Below are positions 54,754 to 63,360 of a stretch of DNA of 64,000 bases, in pieces. How positions within the stretch are numbered: the stretch's first letter is position 1; every line of letters starts with the position of its first letter. Origin of the DNA: JABCYV01 sp963696025 (GTDB taxonomy: Bacteria > Acidobacteriota > Terriglobia > Terriglobales > Acidobacteriaceae). The stretch covers positions 1,054,001 to 1,118,000 of the forward strand of contig CAVOII010000014.1 of the NCBI GenBank assembly GCA_963696025.1, written 5' to 3'. A program made the translations under genes and the position numbers. The notes below the pieces were generated by a model. It was given only the letters and a program-made list of their open reading frames with translations, did no database searches and was not told the DNA's origin.

Positions 54754-55272
54754 TCAGAACCTGTACGACGGCGGTTTGATGCCTTTATCGCGGAGATAGA
54801 TTTCGGCTTGGCCACGGTGATGCGCCACGTGTACGTACATGGCGAGCAGAACTTCTCGCCCAAGGAGCCGGCCATCAGCAGAGTTGTGATATTGATTGAG
54901 CTGGTCATCTGACAAATTGGGGATCACGCTGGTGCAATAATCGAAGGAGCTGCTCAGGAATTTTACGATTGCTTCCTTGTCGGTGTCGGCAGGGGAAGGC
55001 ACATTCGGAGCGTCTGAATTCTTCAGACCAGCACAGAAGGCGTGGTTGGTGCTCGCGATGTGCGACATCAATTCGCCGAAGCTCATAGATTCCGGGTGGG
55101 GCCTGAAGGTGTATTGATCAGACGGCATGGCTTTGGCGACAGCTACCGACAGTCCGCCGAGAGCAGCAAAGTGTTGGAAGTATTCCGCAGCGGGTGCCGG
55201 AGCCGCGAACGCGTCTGGAGCCGGTAGCGCAAGGAGACCCACAACAGTAAGAACGAGAATGGCACGAGACAT
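54754..55272 (-). CDS. Secreted DinB-family protein
   Basis: The 172-residue product from ATG 55272 follows GGGAGG and has a signal peptide (MSRAILVLTVVGLLALPAPDAFA). The DinB four-helix fold has His candidates in GELMSHIASTNHAF and MYVHVAHHRGQAEIYLR, a typical DinB metal motif. It should act in the periplasm. It follows the DJ-1/YHS gene by 74 nt on the same strand. Confidence 0.85.
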   Translation of the reverse strand: MSRAILVLTVVGLLALPAPDAFAAPAPAAEYFQHFAALGGLSVAVAKAMPSDQYTFRPHPESMSFGELMSHIASTNHAFCAGLKNSDAPNVPSPADTDKEAIVKFLSSSFDYCTSVIPNLSDDQLNQYHNSADGRLLGREVLLAMYVHVAHHRGQAEIYLRDKGIKPPSYRF

Positions 55273-55346
55273 CACAACCTCCCGGGAGAATGTTTCGGCT
55301 CTCGTCTCCAGAGCCTCTTGCCGGATCCAAACACCCGGCAGCAGCC

Positions 55347-56300
55347 TCACTGCTTCTTGGACGGTTCCACGAATTTCTCAGGACCTGCCTCGAATTGCTG
55401 CTTGTGCTGTTCGGACATGAAATAGTAGGTCTTGCCTTTATAGACAGACTTCGGAGCGCTCGCCGGATCCACCGCCATACCGCATACGGGACAGACCGGA
55501 TGCTCGTCCGATTGCGCATAGGCCTGGGCGTAGACTGAGTTTGAGTCTGCGTTCATCCAGCCTTCTCCCTGGTATTCCATGTCGAAGGCAGTTTGGCGCG
55601 CGACCTCTCGGCCGTAGTAGCGCTCGACCACGCGGAGCGCAAGATCGATGCCGGAGGAGAGTCCACCGGCACTGGCGAGATTGCCAGCTTCGACGAATCT
55701 CGCCCCACGCTTGACTTGGATGTCGGGGAACTGCGCAGCCAGAGTGACATACGAGCTATGGTGAGTTGTCGCAGCTTTGCCGGACAACAGGCCGGTGCTT
55801 GCCAATGCAAATGCGCCCGTGCAAACCGACATGGTCACGTCTGTGTTTTTTGTCTCCTTCCGGATCCATTGCTTTGTCGCTTCGCTGAGCGCACTCTGCG
55901 CAGGAATCACAATTACCTTTGGCGCCGGAGCATTTGCAATTGTGTAGTCCGGCACAATCTTCATCCCGCCGCTGGCCTGGATAGGTTTCATCGTCTCGGC
56001 AACCGTGTAGAGACGGAACGCGCTATCCGCACGACCGGGGACGCTGACGTCCTGGAAAACCTCCCAAGGTCCGGCGAAGTCGATCATGACTGCGCCATCG
56101 GAAATCAGGAAGGCAACGGGAATACTGCCGTGGGCAGGAGGGGTGAGGGGATTGGAGAGAGGCGCTGGTTTATTTCCGTCGGCACCATTCGGCACCTCGA
56201 CCGTGCCCAAATTGGCGGAAAAAAGTTTGCCCAACAACAGGATGGCTGCCACAAAACCAAATGCCACGATGCCTTTGAACCATTCTTTTCTCTTCGTCAT
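55347..56300 (-). CDS. Membrane-anchored DJ-1/PfpI domain fused to a YHS domain
   Basis: From ATG 56300, 317 residues: an N-terminal TM anchor (GIVAFGFVAAILLLGKLF), a DJ-1/PfpI (GATase1-like) domain with a nucleophile-elbow Cys in MSVCTGAFALASTGLL, and a C-terminal YHS domain (CPVCGMAVDPASAPKSVYKG) that often binds metal. The combination suggests a periplasmic sensor or metal-linked hydrolase. It is adjacent to a GlxA regulator with a homologous DJ-1 domain. Confidence 0.82.
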   Translation of the reverse strand: MTKRKEWFKGIVAFGFVAAILLLGKLFSANLGTVEVPNGADGNKPAPLSNPLTPPAHGSIPVAFLISDGAVMIDFAGPWEVFQDVSVPGRADSAFRLYTVAETMKPIQASGGMKIVPDYTIANAPAPKVIVIPAQSALSEATKQWIRKETKNTDVTMSVCTGAFALASTGLLSGKAATTHHSSYVTLAAQFPDIQVKRGARFVEAGNLASAGGLSSGIDLALRVVERYYGREVARQTAFDMEYQGEGWMNADSNSVYAQAYAQSDEHPVCPVCGMAVDPASAPKSVYKGKTYYFMSEQHKQQFEAGPEKFVEPSKKQ

Positions 56301-56379
56301 GTTGTTCTCGCTATCAGGACATCTGCCGGCGTAGTTTTGCAACACTCGGAAACCTCGGCGTCAATCCGAAAGGTAAGAA

Positions 56380-57405
56380 TCAATTCGCCCGCAAGCCCGT
56401 AAATCGGCTTCTGTAATCCGCGGGAGGAACGTGAAGAACTCGAAGAAAGGATCGGCGCAGAGTGGTAATGGACCCGAAGCCGCAGTCGGTCGCAATCTTC
56501 ACGAGCTTGTCTCGCGATTCCTCTAAGCGTCGCCGGGCCGCTTCCACTCGCAGACGCTCCACGAAACGCGCTGGGGTTGTTCCCGTATCCTGCAGGAACA
56601 CCCGAGCAAAGTTTCGCGGACTCATACCCGCCTTTGCCGCCAGTTTTTCGACGGGCAAGTCCTGTTCCAAATGGTCGAGGGCCCACGAACGGATTTCTTC
56701 AATCTGCTTGCGGTCGGAAGCCTGCAGAGACAACGCGGTACTGAACTGCGATTGCCCTCCAGCCCTGCGCAGGTAGAGCACCATTTCGCGTGCAACCTTC
56801 AGCGCCAATGGCGACCCCAAATCTTCTTCGACCAGCGCCAAGGCGAGATCCATTCCAGCCGTGATTCCTGCGGTGGTGTAGGTGTTTCCATCCCGTATGA
56901 AGATCGGATCAGGATCGACAGTCGTCCGCTGGGATCGCTTGGCTAGCTCCGCGGCCCACTTCCAATGAGTGGTGGCGCGTTTGCCGTCCAGAAGCCCCGC
57001 CGAAGCGAGCAGGAAAGCCCCAGTACAAATAGATCCAATGCGCCGTACTCGCTGTGCTGTCGTGCGCAACCAAGCCAGCAGCTCTTCCTCACGAGAGGCG
57101 TTTTCTAGACCGGTACCGCCAGCGACGAGCAGGGTATCGATTGGTCCTCGGAGGCTGCGGAAAGTCTCACTGCCGGTCAACACCAACCCGCAGTTTGTGG
57201 TCACCGCTTTTCGATTGGTCGAACTCGCCAGCAAGACGTTATAAGGTCGTTCCCGCGAGGGATAGTCCTGTACAAATAGCTCCGCTGCCCGAACGAAAAC
57301 TTGAAATGGACCGGCCACGTCGAGGATTTGCGTGTTTGGAGCGGCAAGAAAGACGATGGTCCTCGGATGATTTGCGGTCCGAACCGTCGCTTTTGGCTTG
57401 CTCAT
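56380..57405 (-). CDS. GlxA-type AraC regulator with DJ-1/PfpI domain
   Basis: The 341-residue protein has an N-terminal DJ-1/PfpI amidase-like domain with Cys in SICTGAFLLASAGLLDG and a C-terminal AraC HTH (LDHLEQDLPVEKLAAKAGMSPRNFARVF, then LVKIATDCGFGSITTLRRSF). It regulates transcription in response to a ligand, plausibly the adjacent DJ-1/YHS and DinB genes. The start is ATG 57405. Confidence 0.9.
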   Translation of the reverse strand: MSKPKATVRTANHPRTIVFLAAPNTQILDVAGPFQVFVRAAELFVQDYPSRERPYNVLLASSTNRKAVTTNCGLVLTGSETFRSLRGPIDTLLVAGGTGLENASREEELLAWLRTTAQRVRRIGSICTGAFLLASAGLLDGKRATTHWKWAAELAKRSQRTTVDPDPIFIRDGNTYTTAGITAGMDLALALVEEDLGSPLALKVAREMVLYLRRAGGQSQFSTALSLQASDRKQIEEIRSWALDHLEQDLPVEKLAAKAGMSPRNFARVFLQDTGTTPARFVERLRVEAARRRLEESRDKLVKIATDCGFGSITTLRRSFLRVLHVPPADYRSRFTGLRAN

Positions 57406-57637
57406 GAAGCCATGGTACCGGACGAAAATAATGGCAGCAATGACAAAAGCAGGTCATTTTCTGCCATCTTGCCGGCAAGCCTTGGAAAGAAGGGCGATCA
57501 TCCTTTCCACCACTCAACTTTTGCAAGATGGGTGCTGTCGGCGCGGGAGTCAAAGAAAAATGAGACACGCCTGCCGCGAAAACTGCTGAGCGTTGGAAAG
57601 CCGAGAGCGGCTGTCCCGCCTAAGACAGGCTCGAGCC

Positions 57638-57668
57638 GAAAGCTGATTGCTGATAGCTGACAGCTTTC
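57638..57668. repeat. GAAAGCTG/CAGCTTTC stem-loop after hpf
   Basis: GAAAGCTG (57638-57645) pairs with CAGCTTTC (57661-57668) around ATTGCTGATAGCTGA. It sits immediately next to the hpf stop codon and may mark the transcript 3' end. Related to 18673-18747. Confidence 0.65.
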
Positions 57669-58262
57669 CTACGGGGCTTCGATCAGCTCCATCTTGCCGT
57701 CTCGGGTGCGATGGAGCACCATCACTTTGCCTTTGGGATCGCGGAAGACAAATACATCACGGTCGCGGAAATGGGCCTCTTTGATGGCTTCCTCCAATGT
57801 CATCGGACGCATGGCCACGGCGTCATCGGAGCGCACCAGGTGGACCTCGGTGGTCTTCGCTACCGCGGGAAATTTGTGCACAACAACATGCACAGCCGTC
57901 GCCTCCGTTATGCCCACAACCGTCTGCACGCTCTCCCGGCCACCATCGCCGTTCCATTTTTTCTGCTGATGGCGTTTCTTGCTGCGCCAGCGCGTCTTGT
58001 ATTTGAGGGCTTGTTTCTCCAGGTGCTCGAGGGCTTCGTTCACGGCGGCACTCATGTCGCCGGCTTGGGCCAGTCCCACGATGGGACCATTGCGTGGACT
58101 GATGGTGATCTCGGCCTTGTGACGGTGCTTTTCCACGGCCAGGATCACTTTGCTATCAAATTTGTCGCCCAGAATTTTTCGGATCTTTGCGAGGCCAGTT
58201 TCTACGGATTTGCGAATGGTGGGAGTGACTTCATATTGCCTGCCGGTGTATTCCACGTTCAT
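57669..58262 (-). CDS. hpf: Ribosome hibernation-promoting factor (long form)
   Basis: The 197-residue long HPF has the N-terminal S30AE domain (MNVEYTGRQYEVTPTIRKSV, AEITISPRNG) and a C-terminal dimerisation domain (VHLVRSDDAVAMRPMTLEEAIKEAHFRDRDVFVFRD). It dimerises and silences 70S ribosomes in stationary phase. Downstream of rpoN, co-oriented. Confidence 0.92.
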   Translation of the reverse strand: MNVEYTGRQYEVTPTIRKSVETGLAKIRKILGDKFDSKVILAVEKHRHKAEITISPRNGPIVGLAQAGDMSAAVNEALEHLEKQALKYKTRWRSKKRHQQKKWNGDGGRESVQTVVGITEATAVHVVVHKFPAVAKTTEVHLVRSDDAVAMRPMTLEEAIKEAHFRDRDVFVFRDPKGKVMVLHRTRDGKMELIEAP

Positions 58263-58316
58263 CAGCGCCCTGCTTTCTTACCTCAAGGTTGACCTGGGCA
58301 CTACGTTGGAACAAAT

Positions 58317-58398
58317 TCGGATTGCAGATTTTAGATTGTAGATTTCTCGATCATGCGGGTCTTACATTCCGAAATCTAAAATCTACAATCTGAATTGC
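58317..58398. repeat. ATCTACAATCT inverted repeat between hpf and rpoN
   Basis: Arms 58325-58346 and 58371-58392 are complementary over 22 nt with two mismatches, built from AGATTT and TAGATTGTAG words, around a 24-nt loop. A processing or termination element is likely; no U-tract on either side. Confidence 0.65.
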
Positions 58399-58404
58399 CG
58401 TTCT

Positions 58405-60192
58405 TCACTTCTTCACTCGGCGCTGGTGAGTGCTGGGAATGCGCATGTCCTCCCGGTACTTGGCAACCGTACGGCGAGTCACCTGGATGCCCTGCGATTG
58501 CAGGATGCGGGTGATCTGCTCATCGGTTAACGGCCGGGCCGGGTCTTCTTCCTCGATGAGTTTTTTCACGCGGCGTTTCAGGATGAGCAACGATGTGTTG
58601 CCACCCTGAGGGCCGTTCACGCTCTCACTGAAGAAGTAGCGCAATTCAAATACGCCTTGCGGTGTGTGCGCATACTTACTCGACACGGCGCGGCTCACAG
58701 TGGAAGGATGCACGCCGATTTCTTCGGCCACCTCCTTAATCATCATGGGTTTTAGCTGATCAATGCCTTTTTCCAGAAAATCCTGCTGCCGGGTGACGAT
58801 GGCATAACAGACCTTAGTGATGGTCTGTTTGCGTTGCTCGATGTTCTTGATGAGCTGGATGGCGCTCTTGTAGCGCTCCTTGACATAATTCCGCGTATCT
58901 TTGTCGTTGTTATCGCGGGTGAGCAGACGCTTATAGGCGGGATTCAAGCGCAGCGTCGGGACGTCGTCTTCGTTCATCATTACCAACCACTCATCGCCGT
59001 GCTTTACGAAAGCCACATCGGGTTCGATGAGACGGGGCTGGCTTTTGTTGTAGCGCTGGCCGGGACGCGGGTCGAGTGTCCGAACGTATTCCAGGGCTTG
59101 TTGAATCGCTTCAATAGGACGGCCGATTGCCTTTGCGATTTCTTTATGTTGTTTGTTTTGCAGGGCCCGCAAGTGGTGGTCGACAATGGCGATCGCATCT
59201 GCGAGCACCTGAGCGGTGGCCTCTCCATTGCCATTTTTGCTCGTGGTCAGCTGCAGCTGGTGATAGCGCAACTGGCAGAGCAGGCATTCGCGTAAATCGC
59301 GGCAGGCCACCCCGGGCGGATCCATCTGCCGGACCAGTTCGATTGCCTCGTGGAGATCATCGAGGTTATAGCTTGGCTGAAAGATGGGCTGACGGGGGGC
59401 AGCGTTGGTAGGTGATGGTGTTGGAGCGGGCACCTCTTGCCCGGCTACTGCCTCTTGCGGAGTCGGAACCACAGCAGCGGCTGAGACACCATCGGTTATG
59501 CCTGAATTTCCCTCCGACGGCTGATTCCAGTCTGATGATAGTGCTGGATCGGTCTCATCGTCCTCCGCAGGGGACAGGTCACCCACCTCCGCATCAAGCC
59601 CGAGGGCCGCTGCGTCCTTGACTACGCTTTCCGCTATAGTGGCATCGACCTCGGGTGGAGAGGGTGGCGCGATTCCCATTAACTCATCGTCGCTGGCAAT
59701 CAAATAGCCGTCCTCGCTCAAATTTCCGATTACAACCTCGGCCGCCTCCCGCACTTCAGGGCGCACGGGGAGCGCACCAAGTTGCCATGCCAGGTGATCA
59801 GAAAGATTGCTGGGCTTGGAAAGAAAGTTCTCGAACGAAGGGCGCTCTATCTCTTCCATCTCCCCCGGGCTGCGGTAACCGGGGTCAAGATATTCCTGGA
59901 AGAATGAGCCGAAATCGATCTCTTCGAAGGGATCCTTCTTCTCTACCGCGGTGATGGTGTTTTCTTCCGGGGGAGTGCGTTCGCGGTCTTCTTCGCGACG
60001 CGCGGCATCATCGAGCAGAGGAACCGAGTCTTCGAGCTCCTCGAGTACGGGATTCTCAACCATTTCGGCCGTGATCATGTCCCGCAGCTCGAGCTTGTTG
60101 AGCGCCAGGACACTGACCATCTGCACCAGGCCAGGGGTCAGGATCTGCCGCTGCGAAACCTTCAAATGCAGCTTGGGTTGCAACAACACCAT
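58405..60192 (-). CDS. rpoN: RNA polymerase sigma-54 factor RpoN
   Basis: The 595-residue RpoN has region I (LKVSQRQILTPGLVQMVSVLALNK), an acidic and Pro-rich insert (about 195-270), the core-binding domain, and the RpoN box ARRTVAKYREDM near the C-terminus. It directs transcription from -24/-12 promoters. Between lptB and hpf; separated from lptB by 89 nt. Confidence 0.95.
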   Translation of the reverse strand: MVLLQPKLHLKVSQRQILTPGLVQMVSVLALNKLELRDMITAEMVENPVLEELEDSVPLLDDAARREEDRERTPPEENTITAVEKKDPFEEIDFGSFFQEYLDPGYRSPGEMEEIERPSFENFLSKPSNLSDHLAWQLGALPVRPEVREAAEVVIGNLSEDGYLIASDDELMGIAPPSPPEVDATIAESVVKDAAALGLDAEVGDLSPAEDDETDPALSSDWNQPSEGNSGITDGVSAAAVVPTPQEAVAGQEVPAPTPSPTNAAPRQPIFQPSYNLDDLHEAIELVRQMDPPGVACRDLRECLLCQLRYHQLQLTTSKNGNGEATAQVLADAIAIVDHHLRALQNKQHKEIAKAIGRPIEAIQQALEYVRTLDPRPGQRYNKSQPRLIEPDVAFVKHGDEWLVMMNEDDVPTLRLNPAYKRLLTRDNNDKDTRNYVKERYKSAIQLIKNIEQRKQTITKVCYAIVTRQQDFLEKGIDQLKPMMIKEVAEEIGVHPSTVSRAVSSKYAHTPQGVFELRYFFSESVNGPQGGNTSLLILKRRVKKLIEEEDPARPLTDEQITRILQSQGIQVTRRTVAKYREDMRIPSTHQRRVKK

Positions 60193-60196
60193 AAGG

Positions 60197-60275
60197 CTTC
60201 AGTCTTCGGTCGATATAGTCGTCGTCAGCAACCAGCTTCAGGCAGAAACGCCTGATGATCGAAGACCGACGACTG
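60197..60275. repeat. AGTCTTCGGTCGA inverted repeat between lptB and rpoN
   Basis: AGTCTTCGGTCGAT (60201-60214) pairs imperfectly with ATCGAAGACCGACGACT (60258-60274), and a TCAGGC/GCCTGA hairpin lies at 60238-60255. It fills most of the lptB-rpoN gap. Confidence 0.6.
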
Positions 60276-60281
60276 GATTTT

Positions 60282-61010
60282 TCATACCAGCGAGAAACTC
60301 TCGCCCAGATACACTCGCCGCACTTCGGGATCGCTGCCCAACTGCTCCGGCGTTCCCTGGCGGAAAATCCGTCCATTGTTGATGATGTACGCCCGATCCG
60401 TGACCGACAGCGTTTCCCGCACGTTGTGGTCGGTGATCAGAATTCCAATTCCGCTCGACTTCAGATCGCTGATAATCTTCTGCAGATCGAGCACCGCAAT
60501 CGGATCAATCCCGGAAAAGGGTTCATCCAGCAAAATAAACGTTGGACTGATGCACAAGGAGCGGGCAATCTCCACACGGCGCCGCTCACCGCCGGATAGT
60601 GCGTATCCCCGATTCTGGCGGATGTGCTCCAGTCCCAATTGATCGATCAGCTTCTCCATTTTCTCCCGCCGTTCGTGCCAGGAGATGGACTGCACCTCTA
60701 AGACCGCAAGAATGTTTTCCTCCACACTCAGTTTCCGAAATACGGAAGCTTCCTGCGGAAGATAGCTGATGCCATACTGACGTGCCCGCAAATACATGGG
60801 CAGGTCAGTGATGTCTTCGTCGTCGATTAGCACGCGGCCTGTGTCGGGGGGTATCAGGCCAACAATAGCGTAGAACGTGGTGGTCTTGCCGGCTCCGTTA
60901 GGTCCAAGCAAACCAACGACTTCACCCTGTTCTACGCGAAGGCTTACACCGTTTACGACCCGCCGACTGCGGTAGGACTTGCCGATATCGTCGGTGGCCA
61001 GCGTACGCAT
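60282..61010 (-). CDS. lptB: LPS export ABC transporter ATPase LptB
   Basis: The 242-residue ATPase has Walker A GPNGAGKTTT, signature LSGGERRRVEIARSL, Walker B ILLDEPFSGIDP and the H-loop ITDHNV. It powers LPS extraction with LptFG/C. The ATG directly abuts the stop of lptC/A, so the two are co-translated. Confidence 0.95.
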   Translation of the reverse strand: MRTLATDDIGKSYRSRRVVNGVSLRVEQGEVVGLLGPNGAGKTTTFYAIVGLIPPDTGRVLIDDEDITDLPMYLRARQYGISYLPQEASVFRKLSVEENILAVLEVQSISWHERREKMEKLIDQLGLEHIRQNRGYALSGGERRRVEIARSLCISPTFILLDEPFSGIDPIAVLDLQKIISDLKSSGIGILITDHNVRETLSVTDRAYIINNGRIFRQGTPEQLGSDPEVRRVYLGESFSLV

Positions 61011-63266
61011 TTATCGTGCCACTCGTGTTTTGGTAACGGTGGGGGATGTATCGTTGCCTTCAACCAGCACTCTATCATCGCCTCTAAAGAAGGTCAACGA
61101 AACCCCGGTAGTCGTGCCCCGTTCGGCATCAAAAATGCTCGGAGGACCTCCCGTAAGTACGAATTTGTCGTCCGCCGCTGTATAAACCAACTCATCTCCG
61201 GTTCCACGTCGAGTCGGCTGGGTTATAACCACGTGTTCTCGGGCAATCATGTGGTCAATTTTCCCTGGTCCCTCAAGTGGTCGATTAGTATCGCTTTGAC
61301 CCCGAGGTTGCAGGAAAACGTCGGCCTTCACCGAAGTGATAATGGCATCCTCTCCCTTTGCTTCCACTCCTCCGGCGAAATGAGCCAGGCGATCGCTGTC
61401 GGTATATGTGAGCTGGGCGGAAGTGATCGCAACCGGCGTGACCTGCCCTTTCGTGTCGACCTGAACCAGCGTCGTGGAGACAGATTGCGTGGGCGATCCT
61501 TCGGCAAACATCGATCGACGATCGCGGTCGAATTGAATGGACGGCGCCTTCACGAGATTGGCGTCTTGCCACAATCGCGCATCGCCGGTGTATAGCGCAG
61601 TCGTCGAACTGCGATGAGCTGTCATGGTGCGGGAAGTGACGTGGATTGGCGACGAAGAAGCCAGCAGCGCGCCGTCGGGTTGCGTTTTCAGCTCACTGTA
61701 CGTGCTCCTGATATCGCCTTCCGCAAAGGCGTCGCCCGTGGCGCGATTCATACGAATGGTGCGCGCCGTCGTGGTTGAGCTGCCATCGATCACACGAGGA
61801 GATCCGGTAAGGAACAGAATCTGGTCGGCTGGGGTGTAACGGCCGTGGTCCGCCCAAGCTTTGCGTTCATCATCGAAGTAAAACAGATGTCCCTGTTGCA
61901 CGATGGACTCAATGCCAGCTCCGGTGCGGAAGGAAGCATCGAGCGTATCGCTGGTGCTAACCTGATCGCCTTGCCCCGGATTCTGATTCACAATTCGACC
62001 GTTGGGCGCGCCGTGCACCGACGAAAGCTGGCCGAATTGATCGAAATGTCCGGTGAACTTGCGCGCAGTGATCAGCGTCTGCTGGCCAGGGGTGGGCGGT
62101 GCAGGCCGGATAGCAATTTGCGCCGCGCCAGAGGTTTCCGCGCGATTCAGGAGATTGCCCGGCGCGAGCCAAAAATCGACTACGGGCGCCGTGAGTTCCA
62201 GATCCTGAGCTGAAGCCGACGCGGAAGCCGGCTTTTGATGCTGCGTCAATTTGACGTTCTCTTCGGTGTGAACCGTGGTCAACTGGTTCTTTCCGATAAA
62301 GTGCAGAATGGCCCGGCCGGCACTCCCTTGCATGGGCTGCGTCCCGGAAAGTTCCATTTGAACGTTCCGAGAAAACGTCGCAGTGCGGACAGTGTTCTGC
62401 TGTTCTCCCATGAGCATTTCCAATTGCTCTGACCGCACCTCTGCTGGCTGCTTGTCTTGGGAATCGACCTTAACGTGGCCGATTGCCAAAAGGCGCTCAA
62501 CGGTGTTGTCCGGGCGAAGGAAAAGAGTAGCCTGGTCGGCTTCGGAGCGTTGCGAGCGCGTCTGCAGATGCGGAAGGTCAAGCACGACCAAGTGCGGATT
62601 CTTCGTGATCGTCCCGTGGACAGCACTCACTGTAGCGCCGGTCGAACCACTGAATGCGATGTTCACTTGTGACTGCAGCGTCAGGACGCTAGTGTTGCCG
62701 GTGTAGTCGACGCCGACGGCTGAGCCGCTCGCCCCGGGGATGTAGAAGTCAACTTTCTCTTTGGTCGAAGCGTTTCCTGTTTTCTGATTGAAAGTTAGCT
62801 CGGTGGTTCTCAGATGAATGGGATTTTTTAACTCTTTGGGCGGCGACTGATCGGGCTTGCTCTCCCCCTCGGGATTGGATTGCAGATCGATCTGCACTTC
62901 GCCTTTTCCCACAACATCCCCGGACTGCGGGTCGTAGTCGAACGTCGCTCCGTAGATCTGATCGAAGCGGTTGGAGTCGCGTCCGTATAACGTAATGGTT
63001 ACGTCATGCAACTCGGCTTTCCCACCTTGCTTGAACTGCACTGCCTTGTTTGCTTGGACCTTGAACAAGGAGCGTCCTTGTGCGGACTTCGAAATTGTGA
63101 ATCCGTGCGCAGTCTGCTGGATGTCGAGGCCAATCTTCTCTGGAACTTGGCTGAGCGCGTTCTGCATGCGCTGTTGGGAGTAGAAGTACATCCCCGCCAC
63201 CGCCAGGGTAACAGTGATCGCCGCGCTCGCGATCCAGCGGCGTAGACGAGATATTTCAGCCGGCAT
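61011..63266 (-). CDS. Fused LptC/LptA-type LPS transport protein
   Basis: The 751-residue protein has an N-terminal TM segment (AITVTLAVAGMYFYS), an LptC-like beta region and then repeated OstA/LptA-type jellyroll segments (for example RTTELTFNQKTGNASTKEKVDFY). At 751 residues it far exceeds E. coli LptC (191) or LptA (185), so it may form a long continuous LPS bridge across the periplasm. Immediately upstream of lptB. Confidence 0.85.
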   Translation of the reverse strand: MPAEISRLRRWIASAAITVTLAVAGMYFYSQQRMQNALSQVPEKIGLDIQQTAHGFTISKSAQGRSLFKVQANKAVQFKQGGKAELHDVTITLYGRDSNRFDQIYGATFDYDPQSGDVVGKGEVQIDLQSNPEGESKPDQSPPKELKNPIHLRTTELTFNQKTGNASTKEKVDFYIPGASGSAVGVDYTGNTSVLTLQSQVNIAFSGSTGATVSAVHGTITKNPHLVVLDLPHLQTRSQRSEADQATLFLRPDNTVERLLAIGHVKVDSQDKQPAEVRSEQLEMLMGEQQNTVRTATFSRNVQMELSGTQPMQGSAGRAILHFIGKNQLTTVHTEENVKLTQHQKPASASASAQDLELTAPVVDFWLAPGNLLNRAETSGAAQIAIRPAPPTPGQQTLITARKFTGHFDQFGQLSSVHGAPNGRIVNQNPGQGDQVSTSDTLDASFRTGAGIESIVQQGHLFYFDDERKAWADHGRYTPADQILFLTGSPRVIDGSSTTTARTIRMNRATGDAFAEGDIRSTYSELKTQPDGALLASSSPIHVTSRTMTAHRSSTTALYTGDARLWQDANLVKAPSIQFDRDRRSMFAEGSPTQSVSTTLVQVDTKGQVTPVAITSAQLTYTDSDRLAHFAGGVEAKGEDAIITSVKADVFLQPRGQSDTNRPLEGPGKIDHMIAREHVVITQPTRRGTGDELVYTAADDKFVLTGGPPSIFDAERGTTTGVSLTFFRGDDRVLVEGNDTSPTVTKTRVAR

Positions 63267-63360
63267 CTGAGGATAAGTCTACCGGAACCTAGTTTTCAGG
63301 TCTTGGTTCTTAGTTCTCCGAGAATCGGGCTCGGCAGGGTTGGGCTAAACTTGCAGAACG

